A stretch of 64,000 bases of DNA from Siphonodentalium dalli (GCA_032622095.1 CP136062.1:10441710-10505709); one strand, 5' to 3'. Shown: positions 25,415-36,450, counted from the first letter of the stretch. The notes: generated by a model from the sequence alone, not told the origin. Translations and numbers: made by a program.

Positions 25415-25769
25415 AAAGGTGGCTTTCCGTTGAGATTTATATATATATATATTTGAAGGAGCGAAAACAAATATTAATTCGATTGAAAATAAATGTAATT
25501 AAAAAAAAACAGTGGAATATACAATGAAAGTGTCAATGACACTGTAGCTTAACTTGGAAAGGGAATAATGTCAAGTGTTACGGTCAGTGGAGTGATTAGG
25601 AATGCGGAACGTTGAAATGTCTTATTAATACCAGATTATCAACATGAATAGAGAGATATATATATATAATAAAAATACAATGTGGCTGCTCGCGGCTATG
25701 TTTTCGAATTTAATATCAAAAACATTTAATAGCTTCCATCTAGTAGACCAATATCAAGATCAATATGAA
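25415..25769. other. Gene-free stretch
   Basis: It holds short TA runs near 25440 and 25660 and an A-run near 25500. Nothing else is recognisable. Confidence 0.5.
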
Positions 25770-26640
25770 TGACCATAAAATGACTCGTTCCCGTCTGCGT
25801 GTCACTATTAACGACAAATTCCACGATGATCAGTGACAGCCATGACACATTTCATAAACCGACCAAAGGATTTAGCCATGCACAAAGTAAAATCCAAGAT
25901 TGCTGCCAGCGGCCTAGTTGTAAGGCCGAATGACCCCAAGATGACTCGTTCCCACCTGCATGTTGACATCCGTACCTGCATGTTGACATCCGTACGACCT
26001 GTGGCTGACAAATATCATAATGATCCGACCAAAGGTAAAGTAATGCCCTAAATAATCGACTCCTAAATAATCGACTCATTGAGCTTTCCGACGAATGGCA
26101 ACAAGCCATATTTCCAATGAAATCCTTAAAAAAATTACCCATAATTCTGCTGTGGTTAAGGAGTCAATTATTTAGGTCATTACTGTACGATTTGTAGCCT
26201 GTGCCAAATTATTTAGTCATACAAAGAGTAAAATCTAAGATGGCTGCCAGCGGCCATGTTTTACGGCCGAATGACCCCAAAATGACTCGTTCCCATCAAC
26301 ATGTCAATGTCATGCAGCATATATGACAAAGTTCATAATTATCTAACCAAAGGTACGACCTGCAGCCCATGTCAAAGGATTTAATAATGCAAAGTGTAAA
26401 ATCCAAGATGGCTGCCGGCGGACATATTTTTTTGACGAATGACGCCAAAATGACTCATTCCCATCTACATGTCAATGTCAACATCCGTGACAAATTTCAT
26501 GATGATACGACTTGTAGCCCGTGCCAAAGGATTTAGTAATGCAAAGAGTAAAAACCAAGATGACTACCGGCGGCCATATTTTATGGCCGAATGACCCCAA
26601 AATGACTTGTTCCCATTTACATGTCAATATTAACGGATAC
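25770..26640 (+). repeat. 160-bp repeat family (CAAGATGGC family), about five partial copies
   Basis: Each copy runs, in order: AATCCAAGATGGCTGCC, GGCCGAATGACCCC, AAAATGACTCGTTCCCAT, ACATGTCAATGTTAACAT, GACAAATTTCATGATGAT, CCAAAGGTACGACCTG and GCCAAAGGATTTAGT. Copies start near 25770, 25890, 26228, 26400 and 26550 with deletions. The family reappears singly at about 33310 and 43460 and as a ten-copy reverse-strand array at 53690-55250. Confidence 0.9.
26038..26185. mobile_element. Tc1/mariner-like MITE with readable empty site
   Basis: The element starts AAGTAATGCCCTAAATAAT and ends TTTAGGTCATTACTG, with TA on both sides (26036-26037, 26186-26187). The host repeat reads CCAAAGGTA up to the insertion and TACGATTTGTAGCC after it. 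An uninterrupted neighbour at about 26350 reads CCAAAGGTACGACCTG. This shows duplication of a TA target. The interior, with AGCTTTCCGACGAATGGCAA, matches the elements at 34349 and 37199. It encodes nothing. Confidence 0.9.
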
Positions 26641-28221
26641 CAAGCCACGGCAAACGCCGAAAAGTAAAGTTGAGTTAAAATTGTACATATGTTCATTATT
26701 ACATAATATGAACATACATGAAAATGGTGGGCTAAGATCTCATTTTGGAAGACTTTCGATTAAAATTAGAAATGGTTGAATGTATAGTGCTTTCTGGTCA
26801 AAAATATGGATAATTTGGCTGTTTTAACCCAACATCTGCATCATAACTGCATGCTACATTACAACTGCGACATGCGAAACCCTTCAAAATATCAATCTGT
26901 GTGGGTCCAATTCTTATTTGTCATACCTAACTGAATATTTAACTACCATGGCCCTTGATGGTCAAAACACTGACAGAAATATTATGTTTTATGGAATTTG
27001 TGACATAAAAATATCATTTAAAACACAAAGATATATTTAAATCCAAGATATATTCAAGACTTAGGTGGATTGTGCCATTCTATAAGCATATATGTGGGCT
27101 AAGAGATCATTTAGGAAGTTTTTTTTAGAATATAAAAACAATTATTCTAATGAGAACAATAGGATGCTGTAGCAACCATTTATTATCTCAAATAACACCA
27201 AATTATACAATTTGCGGTTGATCGTATTAAGTACCGCAGTAAAACCAGTGGTCAACTTTGTTAAGGTGTGTCAATTAATTAGAGCGTAGCTGTAAATCAA
27301 CAGTGGTTCTAGATTTCTACATAAATGCAAATTAAACTGCAATACTAGTAGTCTTCTTCCATCAGCTCTCCAAAAGGGAAAGCCTGATTCGTATGTTTCT
27401 GTTGGTCGAAATTAGTATACATTAGGCCTGAACAAGAGTGACGTTTACGGTACTTCCCCCCACTGCAAGTCCAGACATCCGCCCCTACTAATTTTATCGA
27501 CACCGTAAAACATTAAAAATAAACGGAATAACCGAAAGAAAACATTTATCTGAGTGTAGTACAACTGTGCTCATCAGTCACTGGTCTTGATTATTTACAC
27601 TGAATGTTTTGGTTTGGCGCCACCCTTGTGTATACTGGCCAGATAAACACCCAGGTTTTTATTGAAATTGCAGCCAGGTATAATAAATACCCGCAGTAAT
27701 GTGATTATTGTTTTCTGTTACACGTGCACTGTACCGGTCTCATCTGTTAAAAAATTAAAAACAAAATTAAATAATGTTCGCTCACTCGACCATACTATTT
27801 TTCCTGCCGTTACTGGAAACATCACTTTTTGTTTTTAGGCGGGAGGGTGGTTTCGAAACTCACGGATATAATTATGACTTCATTTAGCTATTCGTAGTTT
27901 TAAATTCATGTGGTGCCAAACAAATTAATCGCAACGAAGATTGTAATTACTTTATACTGCAAATTCATGGATACTCGTTTGCAGTGAGATTTCCACTATG
28001 CGCTATCTACAAAGTTGTTATTTCCATAATTAATAACTCTCCAATGATCGAAACCATTATTATGTAAACATTACTTTTACTGTTAAGAGTGTCATTGTTG
28101 ATCAATGTCTAATTAGTCAAATAAGATATCATTTTTCTTTTAGAAAATGTAAAAGTATTGAAAAATATTCTTATAATAATATTTAGAGTAAATTATTTGA
28201 ACTTACTTCGCAATTAAAAAT
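26641..28221. other. Gene-free stretch
   Basis: AT-rich. GTGGGCTAAGA followed by TCATTT occurs at about 26727 and 27092, a weak duplicate. I see no exon, MITE end or RNA gene. Confidence 0.55.
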
Positions 28222-28272
28222 GTTTGTTGACAAATCACTGTAACAGTTTTGTTTACGTAACAATGGTTTCAA
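28222..28272 (-). repeat. Dispersed GTTATGTAAACAAAACTG repeat, copy 1
   Basis: On the minus strand this reads GAAACCATTGTTACGTAAAC then AAAACTGTTACAGTGATTTG and TCAACAAACA. Near-identical copies are at 36451-36499, 48023-48070 and 48160-48203. The flanks (AT-rich with CAGAATATTTTTCAA-type sequence) are shared more loosely, so the true element is longer. Confidence 0.8.
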
Positions 28273-28512
28273 TATAGGTCATTTTGTTATTTGAAACTTT
28301 CAATAATTGATATATATAGTTATAGCAAATAGAGTTATACAATTGTATCAATCGGCATACCACACATAGTGGTGATCTACCATCCACAACATGGGCGTAG
28401 CTTACCTTCATATTTGGAGAAGTGGTTATATCAGCATGCAATAAATTCATACTAGTAATGACCCCTCCCAGCAAAATGGTACAAATTCTCGCCCCTCTTT
28501 GGATGTTGGAAT

Positions 28513-28802
28513 ATAAGCGAAATCACTGAGTCGTCACCATGCATATTGGATTCACCCAGCCACCAGTCCGCAGTTTAAGTGATACATGTCAAAGTTCTGG
28601 AGGGCCTTTTCATGCATGGAGCTGTTCAATATTCAAGATTCCATATATGGAATTCATGAATACTCAAAAGCTCCTTGTATTGAATCATGACTATTAAAAA
28701 GTTCCATATTTGGCATGCACCTCCAGAACTTTAACATGTAGCACACAGCGGAACGTGTGCTGGATGAATTCAACTTGGCCGCTATTCAGTGATCTCGCTT
28801 AT
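28513..28802. mobile_element. Fold-back MITE of about 290 bp
   Basis: The ends ATAAGCGAAATCACTGA and TCAGTGATCTCGCTTAT are inverted. Similarity continues inward through ATTCACCCAGC / ATCCAGCACAC, ACATGTCAAAGTTCTGGAGG / its complement, and CATGGAGCTG-like blocks to a centre near 28665. The arms are diverged and there is no coding capacity. The target duplication is not clear. Confidence 0.75.
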
Positions 28803-28969
28803 TGACCCAAAACCTGTCTCTTTATATTACACAAGGACATTTACATGATTGTATACTATTAAAGACAGAACAAAAACCCTTTATGTGTATTGTTTTGTAT
28901 ATTTACTAAACACTTATTTCGTTGTTGGACGACCAAATAAGTTAGATTTAGCTATTTGTTGTTTTTCAT
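28803..28969. other. Short spacer
   Basis: No recognisable content. Confidence 0.4.
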
Positions 28970-29405
28970 ACTGTTGTATGCGTTAAGAAAGGCTACGGTG
29001 TCCCAATATTTAGTAAGTTTTGTCCCAATATTCAGTCACATTTGACCCAATTTATATAGTCATACATGACTCAATGTTAGTTACAGGTTACTAAATATTT
29101 AGTTAATTGTCACTCAGTATGACCCATTTCCATTGGATTACTTTATGTAACCCAATGATTAGTCACATATTGGGTTAAATTCTGACTAAATATTGGGTTA
29201 AAAGTTAACCAATTAACTAAAATTGTGTAGGAGGAAAACGAGGTAACCAAATTTAGTTACTATATATTTAGTCACCAATGTTCAGTCAGAAAATAGTTTA
29301 GTTAAAAAATGACTAAACATTAGTTTAGATACCAAATTTTTAGTCGGAGGAGTTTTGACCAAATAGTTTAGTCAAAAGTTCACTAATATTTAGTCACGCA
29401 TAATT
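28970..29405. repeat. Cryptic TTAGTCA / TTGGGTTA motif tract
   Basis: TTTAGTCA, TTAGTTA, GACTAAA, CCCAAT and TTGGGTTA recur many times in both orientations in 430 bases with no fixed period. Composition is far from random. It may be a decayed tandem repeat or an internal part of an AT-rich transposon. Confidence 0.6.
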
Positions 29406-30254
29406 AAACTTTATTTAGAGTGCATAAATAATATTTTGGTTGATACATTACACGTACTTAAATTCGTGCAGTTATTATTTTACATTCAATTTTAAATTCG
29501 CCCACTCGTACATGTATGTTCGAATTCAAAGCATATAGAGGCCTTCATGTCGACATCGTACACCTGGTGATGTTCCGTAACGATCCTTGAAGATAATTGT
29601 TAATTATATAGATGTGTTGATATATAGTCCATAGGCAAAATATACTTCACATGGTCCGACAATAATTATTGGTGTTCAATGGTTATGTCCAATGAAATAG
29701 ATTTACATGCAAGTATCCATAAAGTGATATCAACGATAATTGCAGGCTGCTGACTTCAGAACTGTCACTTCATACATGTTGTTTGCATGTATAGGCCACA
29801 AGCCACATTGTTCGCTTCATTAATTGCGTCTAACTCTGTTTTCTCAGTTGTAAATTCGTGCACCGATATGAGCGCGAAAATAGTACTGCGAACTTAAATA
29901 CGAGTAGGGTATTAAAACAGAAACATTTACAAAAGAAACAAAAACATTTACGAAACAAACAATTTAGTGCATCGATATTTGTCCAATACATTTGTTTTCT
30001 AAGTAAACTATTGCATGTGTTGTACGTGTAGTTTGGTTAATTTGAGTTACTGAATTGTTTGGTTTGAACATTACATATCGGTCAAAGAAATAATTGTTTA
30101 TGCTGACAAATATATTGTGTAAAACAAGCAGGTCAATATTACTCAAATTAAACAACAATTGTTTGACGTTAACCAGGATTCGCTTAAACAATTGTAATTG
30201 TTTAATTTGAACAAAATATGAAGAAACTGAATTGTTTGTTTCGCACAATTAGTT
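29406..30254. other. Gene-free stretch downstream of the fucosyltransferase gene
   Basis: It probably includes the 3' UTR. An ATTAAA on the minus strand (plus 30201-30206) lies about 50 bases after the stop and an AATAAA (plus 29410-29415) about 840 bases after it. Either could be the polyadenylation signal. A 94-codon open frame at 29964-30248 is AT-rich with no domain and I do not call it. Confidence 0.45.
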
Positions 30255-31412
30255 TTAAGGGTGACAATAGCCTCCCATATCTTTGTCTACCAGCCACCCC
30301 CGCAGGTTCTCATAAACTTGGGATTGATTCTCATTCCTCAGCAACTTTTCACAGAGAACGCATGGAGTTCTATTCCAATTGGATGTCAGTCTGTGACTAG
30401 TAGTCCATTTCAGGTATGAATTGTATTTCATTCGGTCCCCACCAACATCATCTATGAAGTCTGCTAACTCTTCCATGCTTTGGAAATCCATGGCATTTAT
30501 GAACGATCTCGGTGGATATAGTCTGGTGTAGTTACCGCCACCGACAACAATTGGGACTACGTTCCATGTTAAAGCTTCAAATCCTTTCTCTGTCACATAG
30601 TCGGCACAGATACCACTCGGCAGCGCTAGGCGAAACTTATAAGTCTTTAACAGCGACACACATGCGGAACCTTGTTGGCATATTGAGTCTCCACAACGAC
30701 CGTACGTATCTACAGTGACATATTTATTCAGGTCTTTAGCAAACTTGATCCTGTCGAATGGGACACGGCAGTTAGAGGACATGAAATAAATATTCTTTGT
30801 TTTGTTTGCCCAATAGTCTTCCATTGTTTTTGTTTCGTGCAATCTTTCGACTTGATAAAAAGGGTGATATATGTCTGAGTCTGTGCGATAACTGAACGTC
30901 CAGTTGAAGAAATTGTTGTGTTTCTGTGTTAGATGTATCATGGGACTATAAGGAGGCTCGTAGTTAAACAATATAAAGAGTTGACCGGTATTATTTCGCT
31001 GCGGCAATGATCTGAGTAGGCTCAGTTCCATAAGTACTGCATCAGCCTGGTTAACCAATTGTTTATTGCTTGTAAAGGTACACATGTTTTTCAAATGTGG
31101 ACACTTAATGTCCCTAGATGCTTGATATGAGTTGGTGTCCCATAATAGAATCAGCTTTCGGGAGAGATAATGTTGTGGAAAAATTTTGACATATTTCCGA
31201 TTATCTGGACTTATCTCGTAAAAATTGTCTCGATGCGGATAGTGTGGGTCAGGAGGATACTTATTGGCACTGCGTCGAGTATTCCACTCGTTTGTAACTA
31301 GCTTTCCCATAGTTGTTATAGGCCGTACGTTGCTTTTAAGATAGAAGCAACCAAGCAAGATGATCAACGAACTAATAAGCAGCACATATTGCACGTACCG
31401 TTTCATGTCCAC
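30255..31412 (-). CDS. Alpha-(1,3)-fucosyltransferase, GT10 family (fucosyltransferase C-like)
   Basis: An uninterrupted 385-residue type II Golgi membrane protein: five-residue cytoplasmic tail, membrane anchor at about 6-25, stem to about 80, then the GT10 catalytic region. It transfers fucose from GDP-fucose to N-acetylglucosamine-containing or core N-glycans. Recognisable stretches are ILLWD (88-92), ADAVLMELS (123-131), NWTFSYRTDSDIYHPF (170-185), VDTYGRCG (234-241), ICADYVTEKGFEAL (268-281), VVPIVVGGGNY (285-295) and a C-terminal C-V-L-C (351-354). Sequons fall at 140, 170, 203, 294, 347 and 362. Length fits the family. The start is the first ATG in frame and gives a normal anchor. One oddity is that residues 262-267 read LALPSG where the family usually has an F-x-F-E-N-S-like motif. 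I am sure of the family but not of the acceptor or the linkage. Confidence 0.93.
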   Translation of the reverse strand: MDMKRYVQYVLLISSLIILLGCFYLKSNVRPITTMGKLVTNEWNTRRSANKYPPDPHYPHRDNFYEISPDNRKYVKIFPQHYLSRKLILLWDTNSYQASRDIKCPHLKNMCTFTSNKQLVNQADAVLMELSLLRSLPQRNNTGQLFILFNYEPPYSPMIHLTQKHNNFFNWTFSYRTDSDIYHPFYQVERLHETKTMEDYWANKTKNIYFMSSNCRVPFDRIKFAKDLNKYVTVDTYGRCGDSICQQGSACVSLLKTYKFRLALPSGICADYVTEKGFEALTWNVVPIVVGGGNYTRLYPPRSFINAMDFQSMEELADFIDDVGGDRMKYNSYLKWTTSHRLTSNWNRTPCVLCEKLLRNENQSQVYENLRGWLVDKDMGGYCHP

Positions 31413-31428
31413 ACTATAATAGAGCCAC

Positions 31429-31522
31429 CTGCAAATATAATGTAAACAATTATCAAATATTGATTATGTAAAGCTTACCCCCTTTGAATACGTACTCAAC
31501 TTTGCATTGTGGTTGCACTCAC
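31429..31522 (-). other. Probable 94-base intron in the fucosyltransferase 5' UTR
   Basis: On the minus strand an upstream exon ending AAAAACAG meets GTGAGTGC (donor at 31522-31521). Ninety-four bases later TTATATTTGCAG gives an acceptor at 31430-31429, 16 bases before the ATG. Both ends fit the splice consensus and the intervening sequence is AT-rich. The upstream exon (31523 onward) would be non-coding. A GTAAGC inside the intron is a weaker alternative donor. Confidence 0.55.
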
Positions 31523-32040
31523 CTGTTTTTTATGTTATTAGTTACATGTAGATCATGAACGGTGACATACTGATGACAGCATACACATGACAGGACAGTA
31601 TGATCATATGTCACACGCATTGGTGCAGATGCATTATCAGTTAATAGTTATCAGCATTATCCGAAATGAACGCTCTTTCTTTTTTATTGCGAAAAACGAA
31701 CTAAATTGGCGACAAATATATCTTATCATCTGTGCTGCCACTCCAGCTTTTCTATCTCTGACACCAACAGCGTCTTTCTCGTAAAACGTTACCCATGTTA
31801 GAACGCGTTGGTGCCATTTTGATGGTCCCCTGTGAAGTTGTATAGAACACAGACATTCGCAAATATAGGCACCTAATGTGGCATCTTTAAACCACACGAT
31901 TTGATTCCTCGGATCATTGGAGAAAAATGTGTATCATTTTGTTGAAAATAACGCTAAACATTTGATCAGTTTCGGTTATATGTATGGCAAGAAACTTGAG
32001 CAAAAATTTAAGGGGGTATGTTTTTGTCCCATGTAGATAG
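31523..32040. other. Upstream region of the fucosyltransferase gene
   Basis: It should hold the 5' UTR exon and promoter, but I see no convincing TATA or initiator. An 87-codon minus-strand open frame (31637-31897, with VTFYEKDAVGVRDRKAGVAA) is not recognised and is not linked to the gene by splice signals. Confidence 0.4.
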
Positions 32041-32046
32041 CCTTGA

Positions 32047-32610
32047 TACACACTGCCAAAAATATTTTCTCAATTCAGGAAAAAAAAACACTTGAAATGA
32101 GAAATTATCTTGGGAGAATAGGTAGAAAAATAAGACCAAGATATTTTCTAGGTCAAGAAATGAAAGGGTGGGAAAATTTCTTTTCTGAGAAAATTTCTTT
32201 AAGAAAACACAGTAATCTTAGTAAGAAAATCCTAGTAAAAAAATCTTAGTATAGATTTTTTTTTCTCATTGTAGGAAATATTGTATTTCTCGCATAAGTT
32301 AATTTTTCTTAAAATAAGATATGTTTAAGATACTGCGATTATCTTGGGAGAATAGCTAGAAATTTAAGAAAGCTAAACAATTATTCTAGAACAAGAAATA
32401 ATATTTTCTATAGTAAGAAATATCGTCAAGATATTTTATGTTAAGTGTCGCTAATTTTTTCTAGAACGAGATTTTCTCAAGCAGGAAAATAAATCTAAGT
32501 AAGGAAAAACAAGTTTTCTTAAGTAGGAATATTTTCCCCATTTAGGAGAGATAATTAGAAAACAATTCTTAATTAAGAAAACATTTAATTTTAAATTAAT
32601 ATAGAAATTT
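32047..32610 (+). mobile_element. AAGAAA-rich element with CACTGCCAAAAAT terminus, copy 1
   Basis: It begins CACTGCCAAAAATATTTTCT and continues with dense TTCTTAAG / AAGAAAT / CTTAGTAAG strings for over 500 bases. The same terminus occurs, reversed, at the end of 48395-48726. A shared exact end with a compositionally odd body marks this as a dispersed non-coding transposable element. Its class is unknown. Confidence 0.65.
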
Positions 32611-32626
32611 TTCAATTGTGTTTTAA

Positions 32627-32653
32627 GAGATATATATATATATATATATATAT
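32627..32653. repeat. (TA)n microsatellite
   Basis: A run of about 13 TA dinucleotides. Confidence 0.95.
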
Positions 32654-33094
32654 GTATAATAGAGACAATAAGGTGACTTAAAAGGCACGGGAGGCCTTAT
32701 AGTTGTCGAAAATATTAATATTTGTTTCAATCACCGTAAACAGAAACACACATAGTTTCGTTCATATATACCATGGCCATGGCGTAAACAGCATGATATC
32801 ATTAAAACCTACTAGTACTATATTTCACACAAGCAAGAGCCTGCATGATTGTGTTACAGAAGACAGCACAGTGTTACTGGCTAATCACACACAAATGATA
32901 TAAACGCTCTTTATTAGTTCCATATTAGGAATTCAGCAACAAAGGGTACTCCTTATGTTTACCATCATAATATAAACAAACACCAGTAAAGTAACTTGTT
33001 ATGCTTTTGTTTCCAATGGTCAAACATATGACAATAACATACTGTTACTAATGCGATATTTCTCATTTGTATACATTTTAATATTCTTTCTGTT
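32654..33094. other. Gene-free stretch
   Basis: Nothing recognisable. Confidence 0.5.
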
Positions 33095-33610
33095 TGTGGC
33101 GGGGGGGGGGGGGTGAAACAAAATGTTTCGGCACGTATGTCGGGGTGAGTGGGTGGTCAAAGCCACCAACAAGCAATTTTTTCTGCTTGTTTTGTTAGTG
33201 TGTTCGCAATGAGTTGGGCTTCAAAACCACTTTGAATGAGAGAAATAATGTAATTCTAACTGGTAAACTGACTGCAGGCAGTTATCGTGTTGTATTTTGT
33301 TGCAAATTTTGAAATCCAAGATGGCCGCTGACAGCCATGTTATTTTGGCCGAATGACCTCAAAATGACTCATTCCTATTTACATGTCTATGTTAACATCC
33401 ATGGCACAGAAATTCATATACAGCTGTTTACAGTGAATTTCCCCCGGCAAATCTCTGTTTTAGTGTTAAAAGGGGGGTGGGTGTCAAAAAATGGTCGGAT
33501 AAAACTGCCGTAAACGGAAACAAATTTGGCGGTGGGGGTGTGTGGTTTACAAAAAATGATCGAAAGGGAAAAAATGCCATACGTGCCTGAAATTTTTGTC
33601 CGACCCCCCC
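33095..33610. mobile_element. G-run bounded dispersed element, copy 1
   Basis: It starts with a 13-G run at 33101 and GGCACGTATGTCGGGGTG, and ends CATACGTGCCTGAAATTTTT and a C-run near 33605. The GGCACGTATG / CATACGTGCC ends are inverted. Inside are one unit of the CAAGATGGC family and CATATACAGCTGTTTACAGT. 43236-43735 has the same order of parts, so this is a repeated composite element. Confidence 0.75.
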
Positions 33611-34348
33611 TGTTTGTGGCGGTGTTTGATTTCACAGCATACCCACCGCCATGGCCTCCCGTACCTTTAAATATACAAACGAAAAATGTTCGTTACATTT
33701 ATGTGTTTCTAAAATTGCAAGTGTCCAAACAAGATACTGTGTACATTCCCGAAGTAAAACTATACAAAGTACCTGACAGGTACTACCTGTATCTTGTTCT
33801 GCCTCTTAAAATTGTATAAACCTATATACGCAACAAAAATATATTGATTGCTAATAATTACGCCTGACACATGATTTTCAATATGTTTATAGAAAGATTT
33901 ATCTCAAATCTGTCGGTTGCAAAAAAAATATAACAATTTCTGTTATTTGAGTATCCAGTTCAAATGATTGGAAAAAAATCACCACACATGACAAACCAAG
34001 CCCTGTATGTGCCTAAATAAACATTGTAAGCCTGTATTTTTAAATGCACAGATTCTACGACAGGTGGTGTGTAATAAACAAAGAAAGACCCTTGTATTAA
34101 TGTATTTGTTGATACAGCACTTTTGCAATTGAGGAAAGATAGAACTCTAGGCTGTGCTGTTTATTATATCTTTGTGCGCTAGCGCTTGTGTCATATCAAC
34201 AAACCCATAAACAAAATTGTGACATTCTGTGTATATACAGCATCAGCATGGTTTCAATAGCTGATTCATGAATCATGCAGATTGCATGTTTACTGTTCAG
34301 GTACTAGCCCAAGTTTTTTCGGTATGCAACAGCTTGGGATATCAAATA
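33611..34348. other. Gene-free stretch
   Basis: Nothing recognisable beyond short A- and C-runs. Confidence 0.5.
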
Positions 34349-34568
34349 CAGTAATGCCCTAAGTACCGGTATAATTGACTCCTTAAACACAGCATAATTA
34401 TTCGTAACTTTTCTGGATTTAGTCAGAAATATGGCTTGTTGTCATTCATCGGAAAGCTCTCCCCAAAGCTTTCCGATGGATGACAACAAGCCATATTTCC
34501 GACTAAATCCTGAACAGTTAGCCATAATTCTGCTGTGGTTAATGAGTCGATTACTTAGAGCATTACTG
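34349..34568. mobile_element. Tc1/mariner-like fold-back MITE
   Basis: CAGTAATGCCCTAAGTA at the left and TACTTAGAGCATTACTG at the right are inverted, with TA on both sides. Both arms continue through ACCACAGCA-like, GGATTTAGTCAGAAATATGG and ATGGCTTGTTGTCAT sequence to a centre at AAAGCTCTCCCCAAAGCTTT, giving one hairpin about 220 bases long. It is non-coding. Confidence 0.9.
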
Positions 34569-35740
34569 TACATGAAACTGTTTTGGACCGAGTCCTGTCT
34601 GGCTACTCTTCTATATTATAACCTCTCCAGATTTCAGTGTTCAAAGGGTCACCATGAATCGCTCAATTAAACAATCATGACGATGTTGAGTGTTTTGCTT
34701 ATCGCTCACTATTTAAGTGCTGTATATAAACAAACGATTGACTCACACAAAGTGTGTTTTGTGGATAATAATACATTCATATGAACATTATCATATACTA
34801 TTAGTATATTTTTGGGAAACTTTTTGCAAATGTTATTTTTAAATTATAAACTATAGCGAAGGCCATCCATTCCTTTAAGTTCCAAAGATATAAGGAAAAT
34901 CACGGCATTTTAATTGCATACCGCATCCATCATGGTGCAACTGTTTTGTGTTCAAGCAGTAACCTTACCATGGTGTTGTAAATTACTGCAGTGTAATACC
35001 GCAGCATTATTGGGGTAACACCCCGTTAGAGATGGTCAATTACTTTAAGTATATGCGGGTTTGAAATCATCATGCTTGCATGGGAAAGGCTGCCCTCTAT
35101 GTTCTTATAAAAAAGCGTCAATTTGACCTAATCTGAAGAAATACTGGTAGTGCTATAATCAAGATAACTTCAGCCCACAATTCTGGGCGTAAAGTCCATT
35201 GTAGAAGAACATCGGCATGGGACTCGGTCAAGAACAGCATCAACCCAACCGATACCACAAGTTGTGGACCGGGAAAACTTGGGTCTAAACACTAGTAAAC
35301 AGTTACTAGTGCATGCATGTATTACACGCATTAAAGGGTACACTGATTCCGGCCATTTATGAGATCATCGCCTTTTATACTCAACAGCATATATGCAACA
35401 AATGGAATGAATTTGGCCCATGATATGGAACTTAAAGAGCTTTGGTCTGTCTTCTACTGGAAACAACTCTTAAATATATTAAGACTTTATCAAGTTTTTT
35501 TCACAGTATAGTCTACATGTTAGTATATTTACACTCAAACATGCATTCGCGTTGTGGAACATGAATGCAGGACGTTGGTTGGTCGAAATTACGTCACATG
35601 ACGTCGCGCGCTGACCCCAACTTGCATCCATTTTAGTGTAGACGCAACTTGCTTCGAGCCACGATAATAACGTTGGAAATGAACGTTTAAAACGCTTTTA
35701 ATCTGCCAGTTGTCTCGATTGAGTGTGAATATAAGTAATG
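34569..35740. other. Gene-free stretch with one dispersed repeat
   Basis: 34620-34770 (GGGTCACCATGAATCGCTCA, TTGAGTGTTTTGCTTATCGC, CACACAAAGTGTG) recurs reversed at 52065-52180 and partly at 53251-53300. The rest shows nothing recognisable. Confidence 0.55.
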
Positions 35741-35881
35741 AATGTTGATTTTGTTGGGTTCCATAGAGTGTGGATGCAAGTTGGTCTGACATTTTCATGT
35801 GTGGAACGCTTTCGCGTTCCACACAAAATGTCAGACCAACTTGCATCCATACTCTATGGAACGCAACAAAATCAACATCCA
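35741..35881. repeat. Near-perfect palindrome, 68-69 base arms, 4-base loop
   Basis: The left arm (35741-35809) and right arm (35814-35881) are reverse complements apart from a few bases. The centre reads GGAACGC TTTC GCGTTCC. A diverged single piece, AACTTGCATCCATTTTAGTG, also sits at about 35619. The arms are far more alike than those of the other fold-back elements here, so the structure is young or actively maintained. Confidence 0.92.
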
Positions 35882-36450
35882 TTTCTTAAATAGCACTAGT
35901 ACTCCCAGACTTTTTGTGATAAAAATGCGGATAAAAGTGCAGAATTCCATGTACATGTACTTGTTTTAAATTGATGAATTAAGTGCATGAGCGGCTTTAT
36001 AATTCTTTGAAGTGCAGTCATGCAAAATAACATAAAAGTTTGTAAAAAAGGTACATGCACATACTACTACAATTATAGCGGTATGAAGTGTCTGGAGCAC
36101 CTTTGATGGATAGAAGCGAATGTAAAACAGGCCTTTAAATTTTGCAAGAATCAAACTATAGCATTTCTACATCAAATCAGCTGCTTTTTACCAGACTCAA
36201 ATTAAGAATCATTATTCTGACTCTCATCATACTAAAATCCCTACAAAATAATCTACTGGTGCACAGATATTTCATTGAGTGTTTCAAATCATTGTAATGG
36301 GACCCAAGGCACTCACAGTGAGTAGTAAATATGCCAAACATACTGTATAACATACAACAGTTCGTAAAAACATCGCCACTAAGAAAAACATGATTACTGG
36401 TTCCTATATTAATTATTGAAAGTTTTCCAATAATGAAATGTCTCCTGTTG
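35882..36450. other. Gene-free stretch
   Basis: Nothing recognisable. Confidence 0.5.

Noticed and set aside
31637-31897. An 87-codon frame upstream of the fucosyltransferase gene
   Set aside because: Not recognised, and the probable leader exon and intron lie between it and the coding sequence without linking it in frame.
35589-35882. A 97-codon minus-strand frame
   Set aside because: It reads through the near-perfect palindrome, so both halves of the peptide derive from the inverted arms.
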